NCBI RefSeq assembly: GCF_000153185.1
Contig: NZ_CH724149.1
Coordinates: 200,001-264,000, forward strand
Origin: Reinekea blandensis MED297
Lineage (GTDB): Bacteria; Pseudomonadota; Gammaproteobacteria; Pseudomonadales; Natronospirillaceae
Reading direction: 5' to 3'
Length of the DNA: 64,000 nt
Shown here: positions 18,725-27,711 of the stretch, piece by piece
Layout: each line of letters opens with the position of its first letter
Numbering within the stretch: the stretch's first letter is position 1
Program-made: the position numbers and the translations under genes
The notes under the pieces: model-generated
Seen by the model: the letters and a program-made list of their open reading frames with translations, nothing else
Database searches by the model: none
Told to the model about the DNA's origin: nothing

Positions 18725-21124
18725 ATGCGATTCGGCTACTTCGACAACGACAACCGCGAATACGTTATAACCCGGCCGGATACGCCGGCACCATGGACGA
18801 ACTACCTGGGGACGGAAAAGTTTGCCACCGTCATTTCAAACCATGCCGGGGGATATTCGTTCTATAACTCACCCGAGTACAACCGGGTCACTAAGTTCCG
18901 ACCGAACTTCACCTTTGACCGGCCCGGGCATTACGTGTATCTGCGGGATGATGACTCTGGCGACTACTGGTCAATCTCCTGGCAGCCGGTCGCAAAAAGC
19001 CTGGATGAGGCTGAGTATGTGGTTCGTCATGGCCTCTCGTATTCCAAGTTCGAGTGCGATTACGATCGGATCAAGGCCGAAAAAACACTGTTTGTACCCA
19101 AAGGCGAAGATCTGCAGATTTGGGACGTGCGAATCCGCAACAACGATGACCGTCCGCGTCGGATTTCTGCTTTTTCCTATGTGGAGTTTTCGTTCAGTCA
19201 CATTGCCTCGGATAACCAGAATCATCAGATGAGTCTGTACTCTTCCGGTACGTCTTATGAAGACGGCGTGATCGAGTATGACCTCTATTACAACACCGAT
19301 GAATACGAAGGTTGGTATTACCTGGCTTCCAGTTTCGATCCTGATAGCTATGACGGGTCGCGCGATAATTTTCTCGGTGCTTATCGTGATGAGTCCAATC
19401 CGCTTGCCGTAGAGCAAGGGCAGTGCAGCAACACCGCCAAAACCTGTTACAACCAGTGTGGTTCCTTGCACAAAGCGTTTGAGCTGCAGCCGGGTGAAGA
19501 GGTTCGGTTTGTTCTTGTGTTGGGACTGGGTAAAGGCAAAGGGCAGGAAAAGCGTGCGAAATACCAGGATTTTGCCAATGTGGATGCGGCATTCGCCGAT
19601 ATCAAATCGCATTGGGACGATCGGTTGTCCCGTTTTCAGGTGAGCTCTCCGCACTCTGAACTCGATGCCATGACCAACATCTGGACGCTGTATCAGGCTG
19701 AAACCTGCGTCGTCTGGTCACGCTTTGCCTCCTTTATTGAAGTGGGCGGCCGAACCGGTTTGGGCTATCGCGATACTGCACAGGATGCCATGGCGGTACC
19801 GCACACCAATGCCCCGATGACCCGAAAACGCATTGTTGATCTGCTGCGTGGTCAGGTGCAGGCGGGATATGGACTGCATTTGTTTGACCCGGATTGGTTT
19901 GATCCGGAAAAAGAGGACGTGGCACCGTCCAAATCCCCTACGGTGGTACCCACCCCCAGCGATGATGACAAGATTCACGGCATTGAAGACACCTGTTCGG
20001 ACGATGCTCTCTGGCTGGTACCGACGATCTGCCGTTATGTGCAGGAAACCGGCGATACGGCCTTCTTTGATGAAGTGATCACTTACGCCGACGGCGGCGA
20101 AGGCACCGTGTATGAGCACATGACCCGGGTGTTGGATTTCTCAGCCAAGTACATCGGGCAAAGCGGTATCTGTCTGGGCCTGCGCGCAGACTGGAACGAC
20201 TGTCTGAACCTGGGTGGTGGTGAGTCTGCATTGGTGTCCTTCCTGCACCTCTGGGCTTGTGAAGCCTTTGTTGAAGCCGCGCAACATTTGGGTCGTCTCG
20301 ATGATGCTGACACCTATCAAGCCATGGCCGATCGGGTGAAAGATGCGTGCGAAACGCAGCTCTGGGATGGTGACTGGTACCTTCGCGGCATTACCAAACA
20401 CGGCGACAAAGTGGGCACTCACACACAAGACGAAGGCAAGGTGCATCTGGAGTCGAATACCTGGGCCGTGATTTCCGGGGCAGCGTCGCAGGAGCGTGCC
20501 GTGAAGGCGATGGACTCGGTCGATACCTGGCTGGCCTCCGACTATGGCCTGCATCTGAATGCCCCTTCGTTTGCCACGCCGAATGATGACATCGGCTTTG
20601 TGACCCGGGTGTATCAGGGCGTGAAAGAAAACGGCGCGATCTTCTCGCATCCAAACCCCTGGGCTTGGGTGGCCGAAGCAAAACTGGGCCGCGGTGACCG
20701 CGCCATGAAGTTCATTGATGGGTTGCTGCCGGCCAATTACAACGATCTGGCCGATAAGCGCGTAGCTGAGCCTTACTCCTATTGTCAGTTTGTGATGGGA
20801 CGGGATCACGAGGACTTCGGTCGCGCGAACCATCCTTGGCTGACCGGGTCGGCCGGCTGGGCTTACGTGGCGACGACCAACTACATCTATGGTGTCCGGC
20901 CGGGTTTCAATGGTCTGACAGTCGATCCGTGCATCCCGCCCGAATGGGATGGCTTTTCTGTCCGACGGGAATGGCGTGACGCGGTCTACCAGATTGAGGT
21001 TAAAAACCCGAACCATGTCAGCAAAGGCGTGATCCGCATTGAGCTGAACGGCGAGGTGATAAACGGCGAGATTCCGGTACAACCGGCCGGCTCGGAAAAC
21101 AACGTTGTGGTCACGTTAGGGTAA
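18725..21124 (+). CDS. chbP: N,N'-diacetylchitobiose phosphorylase (GH94)
   Basis: A 799-residue family GH94 inverting phosphorylase that splits (GlcNAc)2 with phosphate into GlcNAc and GlcNAc-1-phosphate in the cytosol. From memory it is collinear over its length with the Vibrio proteolyticus enzyme (801 aa), including YGYFDNDNREYVITRPD-like, NSPEYNRVTKFRPN and GIFSHPNPWAW-type blocks. The catalytic acid D492 in RADWNDCLN and R343 in GGRTGLGYRD fall at the same numbers. Cellobiose phosphorylases lack the NSPEYNRVTKFR and SHIASDNQNHQMS segments, which favours chitobiose as substrate. The start ATG at 18725 follows GAGGCAG. The mutase gene begins 13 nt after its stop. Confidence 0.9.
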   Translation: MRFGYFDNDNREYVITRPDTPAPWTNYLGTEKFATVISNHAGGYSFYNSPEYNRVTKFRPNFTFDRPGHYVYLRDDDSGDYWSISWQPVAKSLDEAEYVVRHGLSYSKFECDYDRIKAEKTLFVPKGEDLQIWDVRIRNNDDRPRRISAFSYVEFSFSHIASDNQNHQMSLYSSGTSYEDGVIEYDLYYNTDEYEGWYYLASSFDPDSYDGSRDNFLGAYRDESNPLAVEQGQCSNTAKTCYNQCGSLHKAFELQPGEEVRFVLVLGLGKGKGQEKRAKYQDFANVDAAFADIKSHWDDRLSRFQVSSPHSELDAMTNIWTLYQAETCVVWSRFASFIEVGGRTGLGYRDTAQDAMAVPHTNAPMTRKRIVDLLRGQVQAGYGLHLFDPDWFDPEKEDVAPSKSPTVVPTPSDDDKIHGIEDTCSDDALWLVPTICRYVQETGDTAFFDEVITYADGGEGTVYEHMTRVLDFSAKYIGQSGICLGLRADWNDCLNLGGGESALVSFLHLWACEAFVEAAQHLGRLDDADTYQAMADRVKDACETQLWDGDWYLRGITKHGDKVGTHTQDEGKVHLESNTWAVISGAASQERAVKAMDSVDTWLASDYGLHLNAPSFATPNDDIGFVTRVYQGVKENGAIFSHPNPWAWVAEAKLGRGDRAMKFIDGLLPANYNDLADKRVAEPYSYCQFVMGRDHEDFGRANHPWLTGSAGWAYVATTNYIYGVRPGFNGLTVDPCIPPEWDGFSVRREWRDAVYQIEVKNPNHVSKGVIRIELNGEVINGEIPVQPAGSENNVVVTLG

Positions 21125-21137
21125 TCGGGAGCATCCT

Positions 21138-22550
21138 ATGATTGAGTTCGGAACAGGTGGCTGGCGCGCCTTTATTGGTGAGGAGTTCACCAAAGCCAAC
21201 GTACAACGGGTGGGTCAGGCGGTCGCTAACCTGATGCATAAACAAAAGGTCGCCTTTGCGCCGTTTGTCATCGGCTATGACCGGCGCTTTCTATCGGACA
21301 AGGCGGCTAAATGGTTAGCTGAAGTGTTGGCGGGCAATGGCATTGCCGTGGAGTTGATCGATAAGGCGGTGCCGACCCCGGTGGTGATGTTCTGTGTGAA
21401 AAATCAGAACCTGCCCTATGGTGCCTGCATCACGGCCTCGCATAACCCGGCCGATTACAACGGGATCAAACTCTTTGCGGAGGGTGGGCGCGATGCGACA
21501 GAAATTCTGACGGATGCGGTCGAAAGCGAAATTCGTGGCCTTACCGACGGTGATCTGCAGGTCTTCCCGTTCGAGGACGCGCTGGCCGAAGGTAAAATCC
21601 GCATCGTCCGGCCGCTGAACGATTTCATCGATTCCGTCCTGGCCGGTATCAACATCGAAGCAATCAAAAACGCGAACCTGAAAATCCTGCTCGACCCGAT
21701 GTACGGCGTGGCGAAAACCTCCCTGCAGGCAGTACTGATCAGCGCCCGGTGCGATGTGGATGTCATCAACGATCGGCACGACACCACCTTTGGTGGTCGC
21801 TTGCCATCGCCGACCGCGCATACGCTGTTTAAGCTGTCGCACCTGGTCCCGGAGAAGGGCTATGACCTGGGCATCGGTACCGATGGCGACGCGGACCGTC
21901 TCGGCATCATCGACGAAACCGGTCGGTTTGTGCACCCGAATGAAGTGCTGGCGTTGTTGTATTTTTACCTGCTGGAGTATCGGGGCGAAAAAGGCAGCGT
22001 GGTGCGCAACGTCGCGACGACGCATCTGTTGGATCGGATTGCTGAAGATCACGGCGAGCGAAGTTTTGAAGTTCCGGTCGGCTTCAAACACATCTCCGAA
22101 GCCATGGAAAAAGACGACTCGTTGATTGGTGGTGAAAGTTCCGGTGGATTGACGATCCGCGGTCACATCAAAGGCAAAGACGGTATTTTTGCCGGATCAT
22201 TGCTGGTGGAAATGATCAGTGTGACTGGTAAGCGGCTGTCTGAGTTGCTCGATGACATTTACGGACGTTACGGCCGGTTTGTCACGGCCTCAGGCGACTG
22301 CACCTTTAAGGCTTCAGACCGTCAGCGTATCTGGGATATGGTTTACGAAGAAAAACGTCTGCCGACTTTTGATTTCCCGATTGCCAGCGTCAGTTATGCC
22401 GACGGTGCCAAAGTCATGTTTGATAATGGTGCCTGGGTTATCGCACGTTTCTCCGGAACAGAACCTCTGCTGCGTATTTTTGCCGAAGCGGACAATGAAG
22501 CCGACGCGGAAACTCTGGTTCAGCAGATGAAAACCTTTCTGGCGATCTGA
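21138..22550 (+). CDS. phosphohexomutase, probably GlcNAc-1-P/GlcNAc-6-P
   Basis: A 470-residue alpha-D-phosphohexomutase. The phosphoserine loop is TASHNPADYNGIK with S101, the metal loop DGDADR is at 249-254, the sugar-binding GGESSGG lies near 335 and the phosphate-binding FSGTEPLLR near the C-terminus. It is distinct from the GlmM encoded at 46274. Sitting 13 nt behind chbP, it most likely converts GlcNAc-1-phosphate from phosphorolysis to GlcNAc-6-phosphate, as proposed for the equivalent gene next to chitobiose phosphorylase in Vibrio. Glucose-1-phosphate activity cannot be excluded from sequence. Confidence 0.82.
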   Translation: MIEFGTGGWRAFIGEEFTKANVQRVGQAVANLMHKQKVAFAPFVIGYDRRFLSDKAAKWLAEVLAGNGIAVELIDKAVPTPVVMFCVKNQNLPYGACITASHNPADYNGIKLFAEGGRDATEILTDAVESEIRGLTDGDLQVFPFEDALAEGKIRIVRPLNDFIDSVLAGINIEAIKNANLKILLDPMYGVAKTSLQAVLISARCDVDVINDRHDTTFGGRLPSPTAHTLFKLSHLVPEKGYDLGIGTDGDADRLGIIDETGRFVHPNEVLALLYFYLLEYRGEKGSVVRNVATTHLLDRIAEDHGERSFEVPVGFKHISEAMEKDDSLIGGESSGGLTIRGHIKGKDGIFAGSLLVEMISVTGKRLSELLDDIYGRYGRFVTASGDCTFKASDRQRIWDMVYEEKRLPTFDFPIASVSYADGAKVMFDNGAWVIARFSGTEPLLRIFAEADNEADAETLVQQMKTFLAI

Positions 22551-22557
22551 ATCGGAA

Positions 22558-22577
22558 TGGCGGGCAATGGCCCGCCA
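22558..22577. terminator. hairpin between convergent mutase and MFS genes
   Basis: TGGCGGGC (22558-22565) and GCCCGCCA (22570-22577) form a perfect 8-bp stem with a 4-nt loop in the 30-nt gap between two convergent stops. No immediate T run follows on either strand, so it is a possible bidirectional terminator or transcript-end stabiliser. Confidence 0.45.
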
Positions 22578-22580
22578 GTC

Positions 22581-23795
22581 TTAGCGTGTTTTATACGAAA
22601 ATCCGGCCAGCACCGTGGCCACGGCCGCGTAAGCACCCATGACCAGCAGCAGTTGTGCGCCGGACAAGCCCGCATCAATCGCCAGACCGAGCAGAAACGG
22701 TGACGCCGACGTACTGACAATCATGATGGACGTTAGCAGCGCGCGGATCGCACCGATGTGCTTGGTGCCATAGACCTCCGCCCACAATGAGTTCGAAATC
22801 GGCCCCATCATGCCAATACCAATGCCGATGATGGCCATCATCAGAAACGCGACCCACGGTCCGTGAAGAACGGCCCCGAAGCCCATGCCTACCGCAAACG
22901 GCAAGCCCAGAAAACGCAGTAATGCGATGGCAGAAAAGCGGTCCACCAGCGCCCCGGAAACGAACGAGCTTAACCAATGAACGCCACCGTAGACGACGAA
23001 GGCACTGGCAAATAACGCCGGAGACCAGCCTTTGTCGGCGAGGATCGTACCCTGTTGAATGAACAGACCGGTGACAATAAACGGCGGCGCCAGTACCAGT
23101 GGCAGGGCCAGCCAGAATCGCCGGTCCCGAAGCACGGTGCGGCGGGAACCATCGGGGATTGGGTTGGCCGGCTGGTTCTGAGCTGTAGTCTGTGCGTCGG
23201 TTTCACCCGGTCCGGCAAAGGATAAGAAGGTGTGGGCCAACGGCAGGTAGAGGATGGGGATGAGCAGGGCAATTGCCAGCCAGCTGGCCTGCCACCCGAG
23301 CATGGCGATCAGAGCGACGACCAGTGTCGGTAAAATCATTTCCCCAACCGGAACACCATTACTGGCAATACTGCTGGCTTTGCCGCGGTTGTCAGAGAAA
23401 TAGCGGGCCATTGTTGTCATGGCCGTATGCGGCAGTAAACCCTGGCCGCAAAAGCGCAGCAGAAACAGTCCGATCAATAAGCTGAGGTAACTTTCAACCT
23501 GCCACATCACCAGCGCGGCGGCGGTCAGCCCCAGGGCGGCGAGGGTCAGGAACACCCGCAGTGGCAACCGGTCGATCATGCCGCCGGCAAAAAAGATCAG
23601 CAGCCCGCTGATCAGTGTTGCGGTGGCGTAGGCAGAGCCGTATGCCGCCGCCGACAGGCCCATCTGTTCCTGGATCGATGCGCCATACCAACTGATAAAA
23701 AACGATTGGCCGAAGTTACCGAAAAAGACCGTCAGCAAACCAAAGCTGAGCATGGGCCAATAACGTCGAATCACGAACCAGTAGGCGTTGAGCAC
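22581..23795 (-). CDS. MFS transporter
   Basis: A major facilitator superfamily permease of about 404 residues with some twelve hydrophobic segments in two halves, joined by a polar loop near residues 190-220 (GETDAQTTAQNQPANP region). The N-terminal half has FAGGMIDRLPLR, the MFS loop 2-3 motif in diverged form. Its substrate cannot be told. It is convergent with the chitobiose genes, so a link to them is not shown. The start is uncertain: I chose a GTG at 23795 with GCGAGG upstream; an in-frame TTG at 23849 would add 18 residues. Confidence 0.8.
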   Translation of the reverse strand: MLNAYWFVIRRYWPMLSFGLLTVFFGNFGQSFFISWYGASIQEQMGLSAAAYGSAYATATLISGLLIFFAGGMIDRLPLRVFLTLAALGLTAAALVMWQVESYLSLLIGLFLLRFCGQGLLPHTAMTTMARYFSDNRGKASSIASNGVPVGEMILPTLVVALIAMLGWQASWLAIALLIPILYLPLAHTFLSFAGPGETDAQTTAQNQPANPIPDGSRRTVLRDRRFWLALPLVLAPPFIVTGLFIQQGTILADKGWSPALFASAFVVYGGVHWLSSFVSGALVDRFSAIALLRFLGLPFAVGMGFGAVLHGPWVAFLMMAIIGIGIGMMGPISNSLWAEVYGTKHIGAIRALLTSIMIVSTSASPFLLGLAIDAGLSGAQLLLVMGAYAAVATVLAGFSYKTR

Positions 23796-23896
23796 AGGCG
23801 ACCTCGCAAATTGAATAGGAGGCCGGGGAGTGTAATGAACCCCAACCAAGCTGTGAATGACTTTATGCGGGGTTTATATGGATAAATTTAAAGCCG

Positions 23897-24595
23897 TTAG
23901 CTGGTTTTCTGGTAAATCAGATCCCAGACGCCATGACCCAGTTTTTGTCCGCGTTTTTCAAACTTGGTCACCGGGCGATGTGCAGGGCGTTCCGGCAGGT
24001 AATGATCTTGCCCGGCGGTGTTCTCAAAACCCTCAGCAGCGTCCATCACCTCAAGCATGTGTTCGGCGTAGTTTTCCCAGTCGGTCGCCAGATGAAAAGT
24101 ACCGCCGGTCTTCAGCTTGCGACGGATCAGCTGCGCAAACTCCGGTTGCACAATGCGGCGTTTATGGTGCTTTTTCTTATGCCACGGGTCTGGAAAGAAC
24201 AACTGGACAGTGCTCAGTGAGGCGTCGGCAATGCAGTCCGAGAGGACCTCAACGGCATCGTCTTTGTAGCAACGGATGTTCGTCAAACCCTCCGATTCGG
24301 TGCGATTGAGCATTCGCCCAACACCCGGCAGATGCACTTCGATGCCGATGAAATTTTTGTCGGGTGCGGCCAGAGCCATGTCGACCAACGAGTCGCCCAT
24401 ACCAAAGCCGATTTCGAGCACGGTATCCGCATCGCGTCCAAAGGTCTCGGTCAAATCCAGCGGGCCGGTGGCTTTGCTCAGACCAAACTCGGCCCAGTTT
24501 CGCTCCAGGCTTTTCTTCTGACCATCGGTCATGCGTGCGGCACGCATGACAAAACTGCGGATTTTACGCTGAAAAGGCTGCTCGGATTGTATCAT
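23897..24595 (-). CDS. trmB: tRNA (guanine-46-N7)-methyltransferase
   Basis: A 232-residue TrmB, which makes m7G46 in the variable loop of many tRNAs. The SAM-binding motif is [11 protein letters not shown] (about 60-70), followed by [13 protein letters not shown], the [15 protein letters not shown] catalytic/tRNA-binding stretch and a [10 protein letters not shown]-like block. Length and motif spacing are standard. The start ATG at 24595 has only a weak ribosome-binding site. The DUF423 gene on the same strand ends 12 nt upstream of it, so they may be co-transcribed. Confidence 0.95.
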   Translation of the reverse strand: MIQSEQPFQRKIRSFVMRAARMTDGQKKSLERNWAEFGLSKATGPLDLTETFGRDADTVLEIGFGMGDSLVDMALAAPDKNFIGIEVHLPGVGRMLNRTESEGLTNIRCYKDDAVEVLSDCIADASLSTVQLFFPDPWHKKKHHKRRIVQPEFAQLIRRKLKTGGTFHLATDWENYAEHMLEVMDAAEGFENTAGQDHYLPERPAHRPVTKFEKRGQKLGHGVWDLIYQKTS

Positions 24596-24607
24596 CGGGT
24601 GTCTCGT

Positions 24608-24979
24608 TTATTTCGGTTGTCGAATCAGGATGATGGCCAGGCTTAGCCAACCTGCGATCATCAGTACGCCTCCCAGCGGAGCAATGGCGCCAAGCCAGGG
24701 CTGATTCAACAGAACCAGCAAAAAAAGCGCTGCGCAGAATACGCAAGTACCGGCAAATAGCAAGTAGCTCGGGCCCCTTAACGGTCGTTTGAGTTGCTCG
24801 CTGAGCAATCCGATCAGCAACAGCCCAAGACCTTGAGTCATGAGATAACGCGCGCCGGTGGCCCAGGTTTCCAAACGGGCCGGGGTGACCAGCGTGTCCA
24901 GGGCGTGGGTACCAAAGGCGCCGAGTGCGATAGCGAGGCCGGCAAATAGGCTGCCGCTGATCAGAGCAAAACGGTTCAT
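24608..24979 (-). CDS. DUF423 inner-membrane protein
   Basis: A 123-residue protein with four predicted transmembrane helices (about 5-25, 45-62, 69-90, 97-118). The N-terminal GLAIALGAFGTHAL is the hallmark of the DUF423/YgdD family, and GGVLMIAGW is in the last helix. The function of the family is unknown. AGGACACGCT precedes the ATG. It lies between the rpoH terminator and trmB, in the same direction as trmB. Confidence 0.9.
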   Translation of the reverse strand: MNRFALISGSLFAGLAIALGAFGTHALDTLVTPARLETWATGARYLMTQGLGLLLIGLLSEQLKRPLRGPSYLLFAGTCVFCAALFLLVLLNQPWLGAIAPLGGVLMIAGWLSLAIILIRQPK

Positions 24980-25011
24980 AGCGTGTCCTGTCGATAGGAA
25001 TCAGACATAAA

Positions 25012-25034
25012 AAAAGCCGCCCGAGGCGGCTTTT
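25012..25034 (-). terminator. rpoH terminator
   Basis: AAAAGCCGCC and GGCGGCTTTT form a perfect 10-bp stem with a 3-nt loop 16 nt beyond the rpoH stop. On the minus strand the stem ends in seven T, so it is a strong intrinsic terminator. Confidence 0.92.
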
Positions 25035-25049
25035 CCAACGTCAAATCAG

Positions 25050-25922
25050 TTAAAACTCGATGGTCATTACCTTTTTGACTTTATTCATGGCATTTTTTTC
25101 AAGCTGACGAATACGCTCGGCGGATACGCCGTACTTATCGGCCAGCTCATGCAGCGTTGCTTTTTCTTCATTCAACCAGCGCTGCTGAATGATGTCGCGC
25201 GAGCGGTCATCGAGATCTTCCAGGGCGCTGAACAGCTGCCCATGGGCGTCATCGGTGTAGTTAGCCTGCTCAACGGCCGCCGCCGGGTCATCCGCTTCGT
25301 TCATCAGGTAGTCAGACGGATGGAAGGCTGCACCATCATCGTCATCGTCGTTAAAGCCATCGAAGGCGGCATCGGACGCTGTCAGACGGCCTTCCATGTC
25401 ATACACGATTTTCTTCTCAACACCCAGATCGTCGGCAATGGCCTGAGCTTCGCGCTCATTCAGCCAGCCCAGACGTTTTTTCGAGCTGCGCAGGTTAAAA
25501 AACAGTTTGCGCTGAGCTTTGGTCGTCGCGATCTTAACGATGCGCCAGTTTTTCAGGATGTACTCATGAATTTCGGCCTTAATCCAATGCACTGCAAAGG
25601 ACACCAGGCGAACCCCGACTTCCGGGTTAAACCGACGAATGGCTTTCATCAAGCCAACGTTACCTTCCTGAATCAGATCGCCCTGGTTCAGACCGTAACC
25701 GGAGTAACTCTTGGCAATGTGGACCACGAAGCGCAGGTGCGACATAACCAGCCGACGGGCCGATTCGAGATCGTCGTGATAATACAGGCGTTCCGCCAGA
25801 TCTTTTTCCTCTTCGGCACTGAGCAGCTCGAAGCCATTAACGGTCGTAATATAGGCTTCGAGGTTCTGACCTGGTGACAATGTGTCCAGTGCGAGTGCAG
25901 GAACGCTTCGGTTCAGTTTCAC
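25050..25922 (-). CDS. rpoH: RNA polymerase heat-shock sigma factor RpoH
   Basis: A 290-residue sigma-32. Region 2 carries [17 protein letters not shown] and [18 protein letters not shown]. The RpoH box QRKLFFNLR (about 127-135), specific to heat-shock sigma factors, follows region 2.4. Region 4.2 ends with [20 protein letters not shown]. An acidic insert (DDDDDG) lies between regions 3 and 4. The start is a GTG at 25922 with GGAGG well placed upstream; a TTG eight codons earlier precedes that ribosome-binding site and is not credible. The order rpoH-ftsX-ftsE-ftsY is conserved in gammaproteobacteria. Confidence 0.96.
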   Translation of the reverse strand: MKLNRSVPALALDTLSPGQNLEAYITTVNGFELLSAEEEKDLAERLYYHDDLESARRLVMSHLRFVVHIAKSYSGYGLNQGDLIQEGNVGLMKAIRRFNPEVGVRLVSFAVHWIKAEIHEYILKNWRIVKIATTKAQRKLFFNLRSSKKRLGWLNEREAQAIADDLGVEKKIVYDMEGRLTASDAAFDGFNDDDDDGAAFHPSDYLMNEADDPAAAVEQANYTDDAHGQLFSALEDLDDRSRDIIQQRWLNEEKATLHELADKYGVSAERIRQLEKNAMNKVKKVMTIEF

Positions 25923-25970
25923 GCTATAACCTCCAAATGGGTGCAACGGTGAACTAGTTTCGGACCGAGT

Positions 25971-25999
25971 ATTGTAGCAACCCGGCCGAATTTTGAAAG
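25971..25999 (-). promoter_or_regulatory. candidate rpoH promoter
   Basis: On the minus strand a TACAAT (-10, plus-strand 25971-25976) is preceded by CTTTCA with a 17-nt spacer (25994-25999). It lies about 50 nt before the rpoH start, in the gap after ftsX. The -35 match is poor, so this is tentative. Confidence 0.3.
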
Positions 26000-26069
26000 T
26001 GCTGACACGAGTATAGACCTAAGGCCAGAGCTTTCTCAGTGAGTTTTACGTCGGACTGACAGAATCGGA

Positions 26070-27032
26070 TCAACTCGGATCGGTGTCTTTCAGATGCCGC
26101 CAGAGTGCGATTCTGGCACCGGCCAGGCTGACAATGACAGATGTCAGAAGTAACAGACTGAGCTCAGTCGCGTTCAGCCAGATGGCTGGTGCATCCAGAC
26201 CATAGGTGCCCAGAAAGCCGTCTAACCGTTGCTGAAAGCTAACACTGATCGCCGTCAGCATGACCCAGGCGGCGATGCCTCCGAGCAATCCGAACCACAG
26301 CCCCAGATACAGGAACGGGCGTCGGACGTAAGCATCGGTCGCGCCGAGCAGCTTGATGATCTGAACTTCGGCCTTGCGCGACTCAATCGACAATCGAATG
26401 GTGTTCCCGACGATCAGTAGCACGGCGACCGAAAGAATCAGGCTCAGCAACAGCACCATGGAACGTGCCAGATCGAGCAGTCGGTTCAGCCGGTCGATCC
26501 AGGCCAAATCAATCTGAATATCGTTTACTTCCGGTAAATCGCGGAGCATCAGCAGTAAGGCTTCCAAATCCGCCTGACTCTGCTGTACCGGAATAGCCAC
26601 AATGCTTGCTGGCAAGGGGTTCTCCGCCAGCTCCAGATTGGATTCCAAACTTAACGTCTGGTTGAAACTGGCCCAGGCTTGCTCCTGGCTGATGTATTCA
26701 GTTCGCAGTATTTCAGCTCGTGCGGTCAGTTCCTGCGCCAGTTGGCGACCGGATGATTCTTCGGTATCGAACGTCAGATAAAGCGTGATCTGGCCACCTT
26801 CCTGCCAGGTATCCGCCTGGCTGTTCAACGCCTGTAGTGAGATGTAGAACAGCGTGGGCAGGAGCAGGGCGATGGCGATTACCAGCCACGTCAGCGCACT
26901 GGAAATAGGGCTTTTAAGCAGGCTTAAGGCGCTGTCTTTGCAGCACAGCCAATGGTGTCGGGCCCAGCCTTTAGCATCGAAGGTTGGGGCGCGGTTACGA
27001 CGACGGTTGGAGGCTGGGCGTTTTTTAGCCAT
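26070..27032 (-). CDS. ftsX: cell-division ABC permease FtsX
   Basis: A 320-residue FtsX. With FtsE it controls septal peptidoglycan hydrolases through EnvC-type activators. A basic N-terminal tail (RRRNR) is followed by a first transmembrane helix (about 42-66), a periplasmic domain of about 130 residues and three further helices near 195-220, 245-265 and 290-310. The last helix carries the SLAGARIALWRHL ending. Its start overlaps the ftsE stop by 8 bp, so the two are translated as a pair. Confidence 0.95.
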   Translation of the reverse strand: MAKKRPASNRRRNRAPTFDAKGWARHHWLCCKDSALSLLKSPISSALTWLVIAIALLLPTLFYISLQALNSQADTWQEGGQITLYLTFDTEESSGRQLAQELTARAEILRTEYISQEQAWASFNQTLSLESNLELAENPLPASIVAIPVQQSQADLEALLLMLRDLPEVNDIQIDLAWIDRLNRLLDLARSMVLLLSLILSVAVLLIVGNTIRLSIESRKAEVQIIKLLGATDAYVRRPFLYLGLWFGLLGGIAAWVMLTAISVSFQQRLDGFLGTYGLDAPAIWLNATELSLLLLTSVIVSLAGARIALWRHLKDTDPS

Positions 27033-27711
27033 AAGTACCTCCGTTGGTTCCGAACGGCGAGCTGATCATCTGTCCCTGTTTCAGTGATAGCACCCGGTAA
27101 TTCAGCCGGGCAATGAGACCCAGGTCGTGACTGGCGATGAGAACGGTGGTACCGATATCGTTAAACTGGGCAAACAGGTTCATGATGTCGCGAGACAAGG
27201 CCGGATCGAGGTTGCCGGTCGGTTCGTCTGCGAGAATCACATCGGGCTTTTTGACCACGGCCCGGGCGATACCAACCCGCTGCTGCTCACCGCCGGACAA
27301 CTGAATGGGTCTGAATTTTTCCTTGTTTAGCAAGCCGACCTTATCCAGAGCGGCGTGAACCCGGCGCTTAACGTCACCCGGATGCTCTCCGCTGATGAAC
27401 AAGGGCTGTGCGACGTTGTCATAAACCGAGTGATTCATCAGCAACTGATGGTCCTGATGTACGATCCCCAGTTTGCGCCGGTAAAAGGCGATTTCCCGGC
27501 GATTGAGGGACTTTAACTGCTGTCCATCCACCCGAACCTGGCCGGAGGAGGGTTTCTCTGTCGCCGTGACCAGCTTCAGCAAGGTGCTTTTACCGGCACC
27601 CGAGTGGCCGGTCAGAAAGACAAACTCACCCGGTTCGATATGAAAACTGACCGAAGAAAGCGCTTCAAAGCCGCCATCGTAGCGTTTGCTGACCTGATCG
27701 AAGTGGATCAT
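27025..27711 (-). CDS. ftsE: cell-division ATPase FtsE
   Basis: A 228-residue ABC ATPase that energises FtsX at the divisome. [11 protein letters not shown] opens the domain, Walker A GHSGAGKS is at 35-42, the signature [14 protein letters not shown] lies near 137-150, Walker [13 protein letters not shown] follows, and the H-loop is in LIASHD. Its start overlaps the ftsY stop by 4 bp (ATGA) and its end overlaps ftsX by 8 bp. Confidence 0.96.
   Translation of the reverse strand: MIHFDQVSKRYDGGFEALSSVSFHIEPGEFVFLTGHSGAGKSTLLKLVTATEKPSSGQVRVDGQQLKSLNRREIAFYRRKLGIVHQDHQLLMNHSVYDNVAQPLFISGEHPGDVKRRVHAALDKVGLLNKEKFRPIQLSGGEQQRVGIARAVVKKPDVILADEPTGNLDPALSRDIMNLFAQFNDIGTTVLIASHDLGLIARLNYRVLSLKQGQMISSPFGTNGGTYG

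Noticed and set aside
20141-22166. Long minus-strand frames opposite chbP and the mutase (313 and 283 codons)
   Set aside because: Both are antisense shadows of strongly recognised enzymes; composition and residue content are atypical for proteins.
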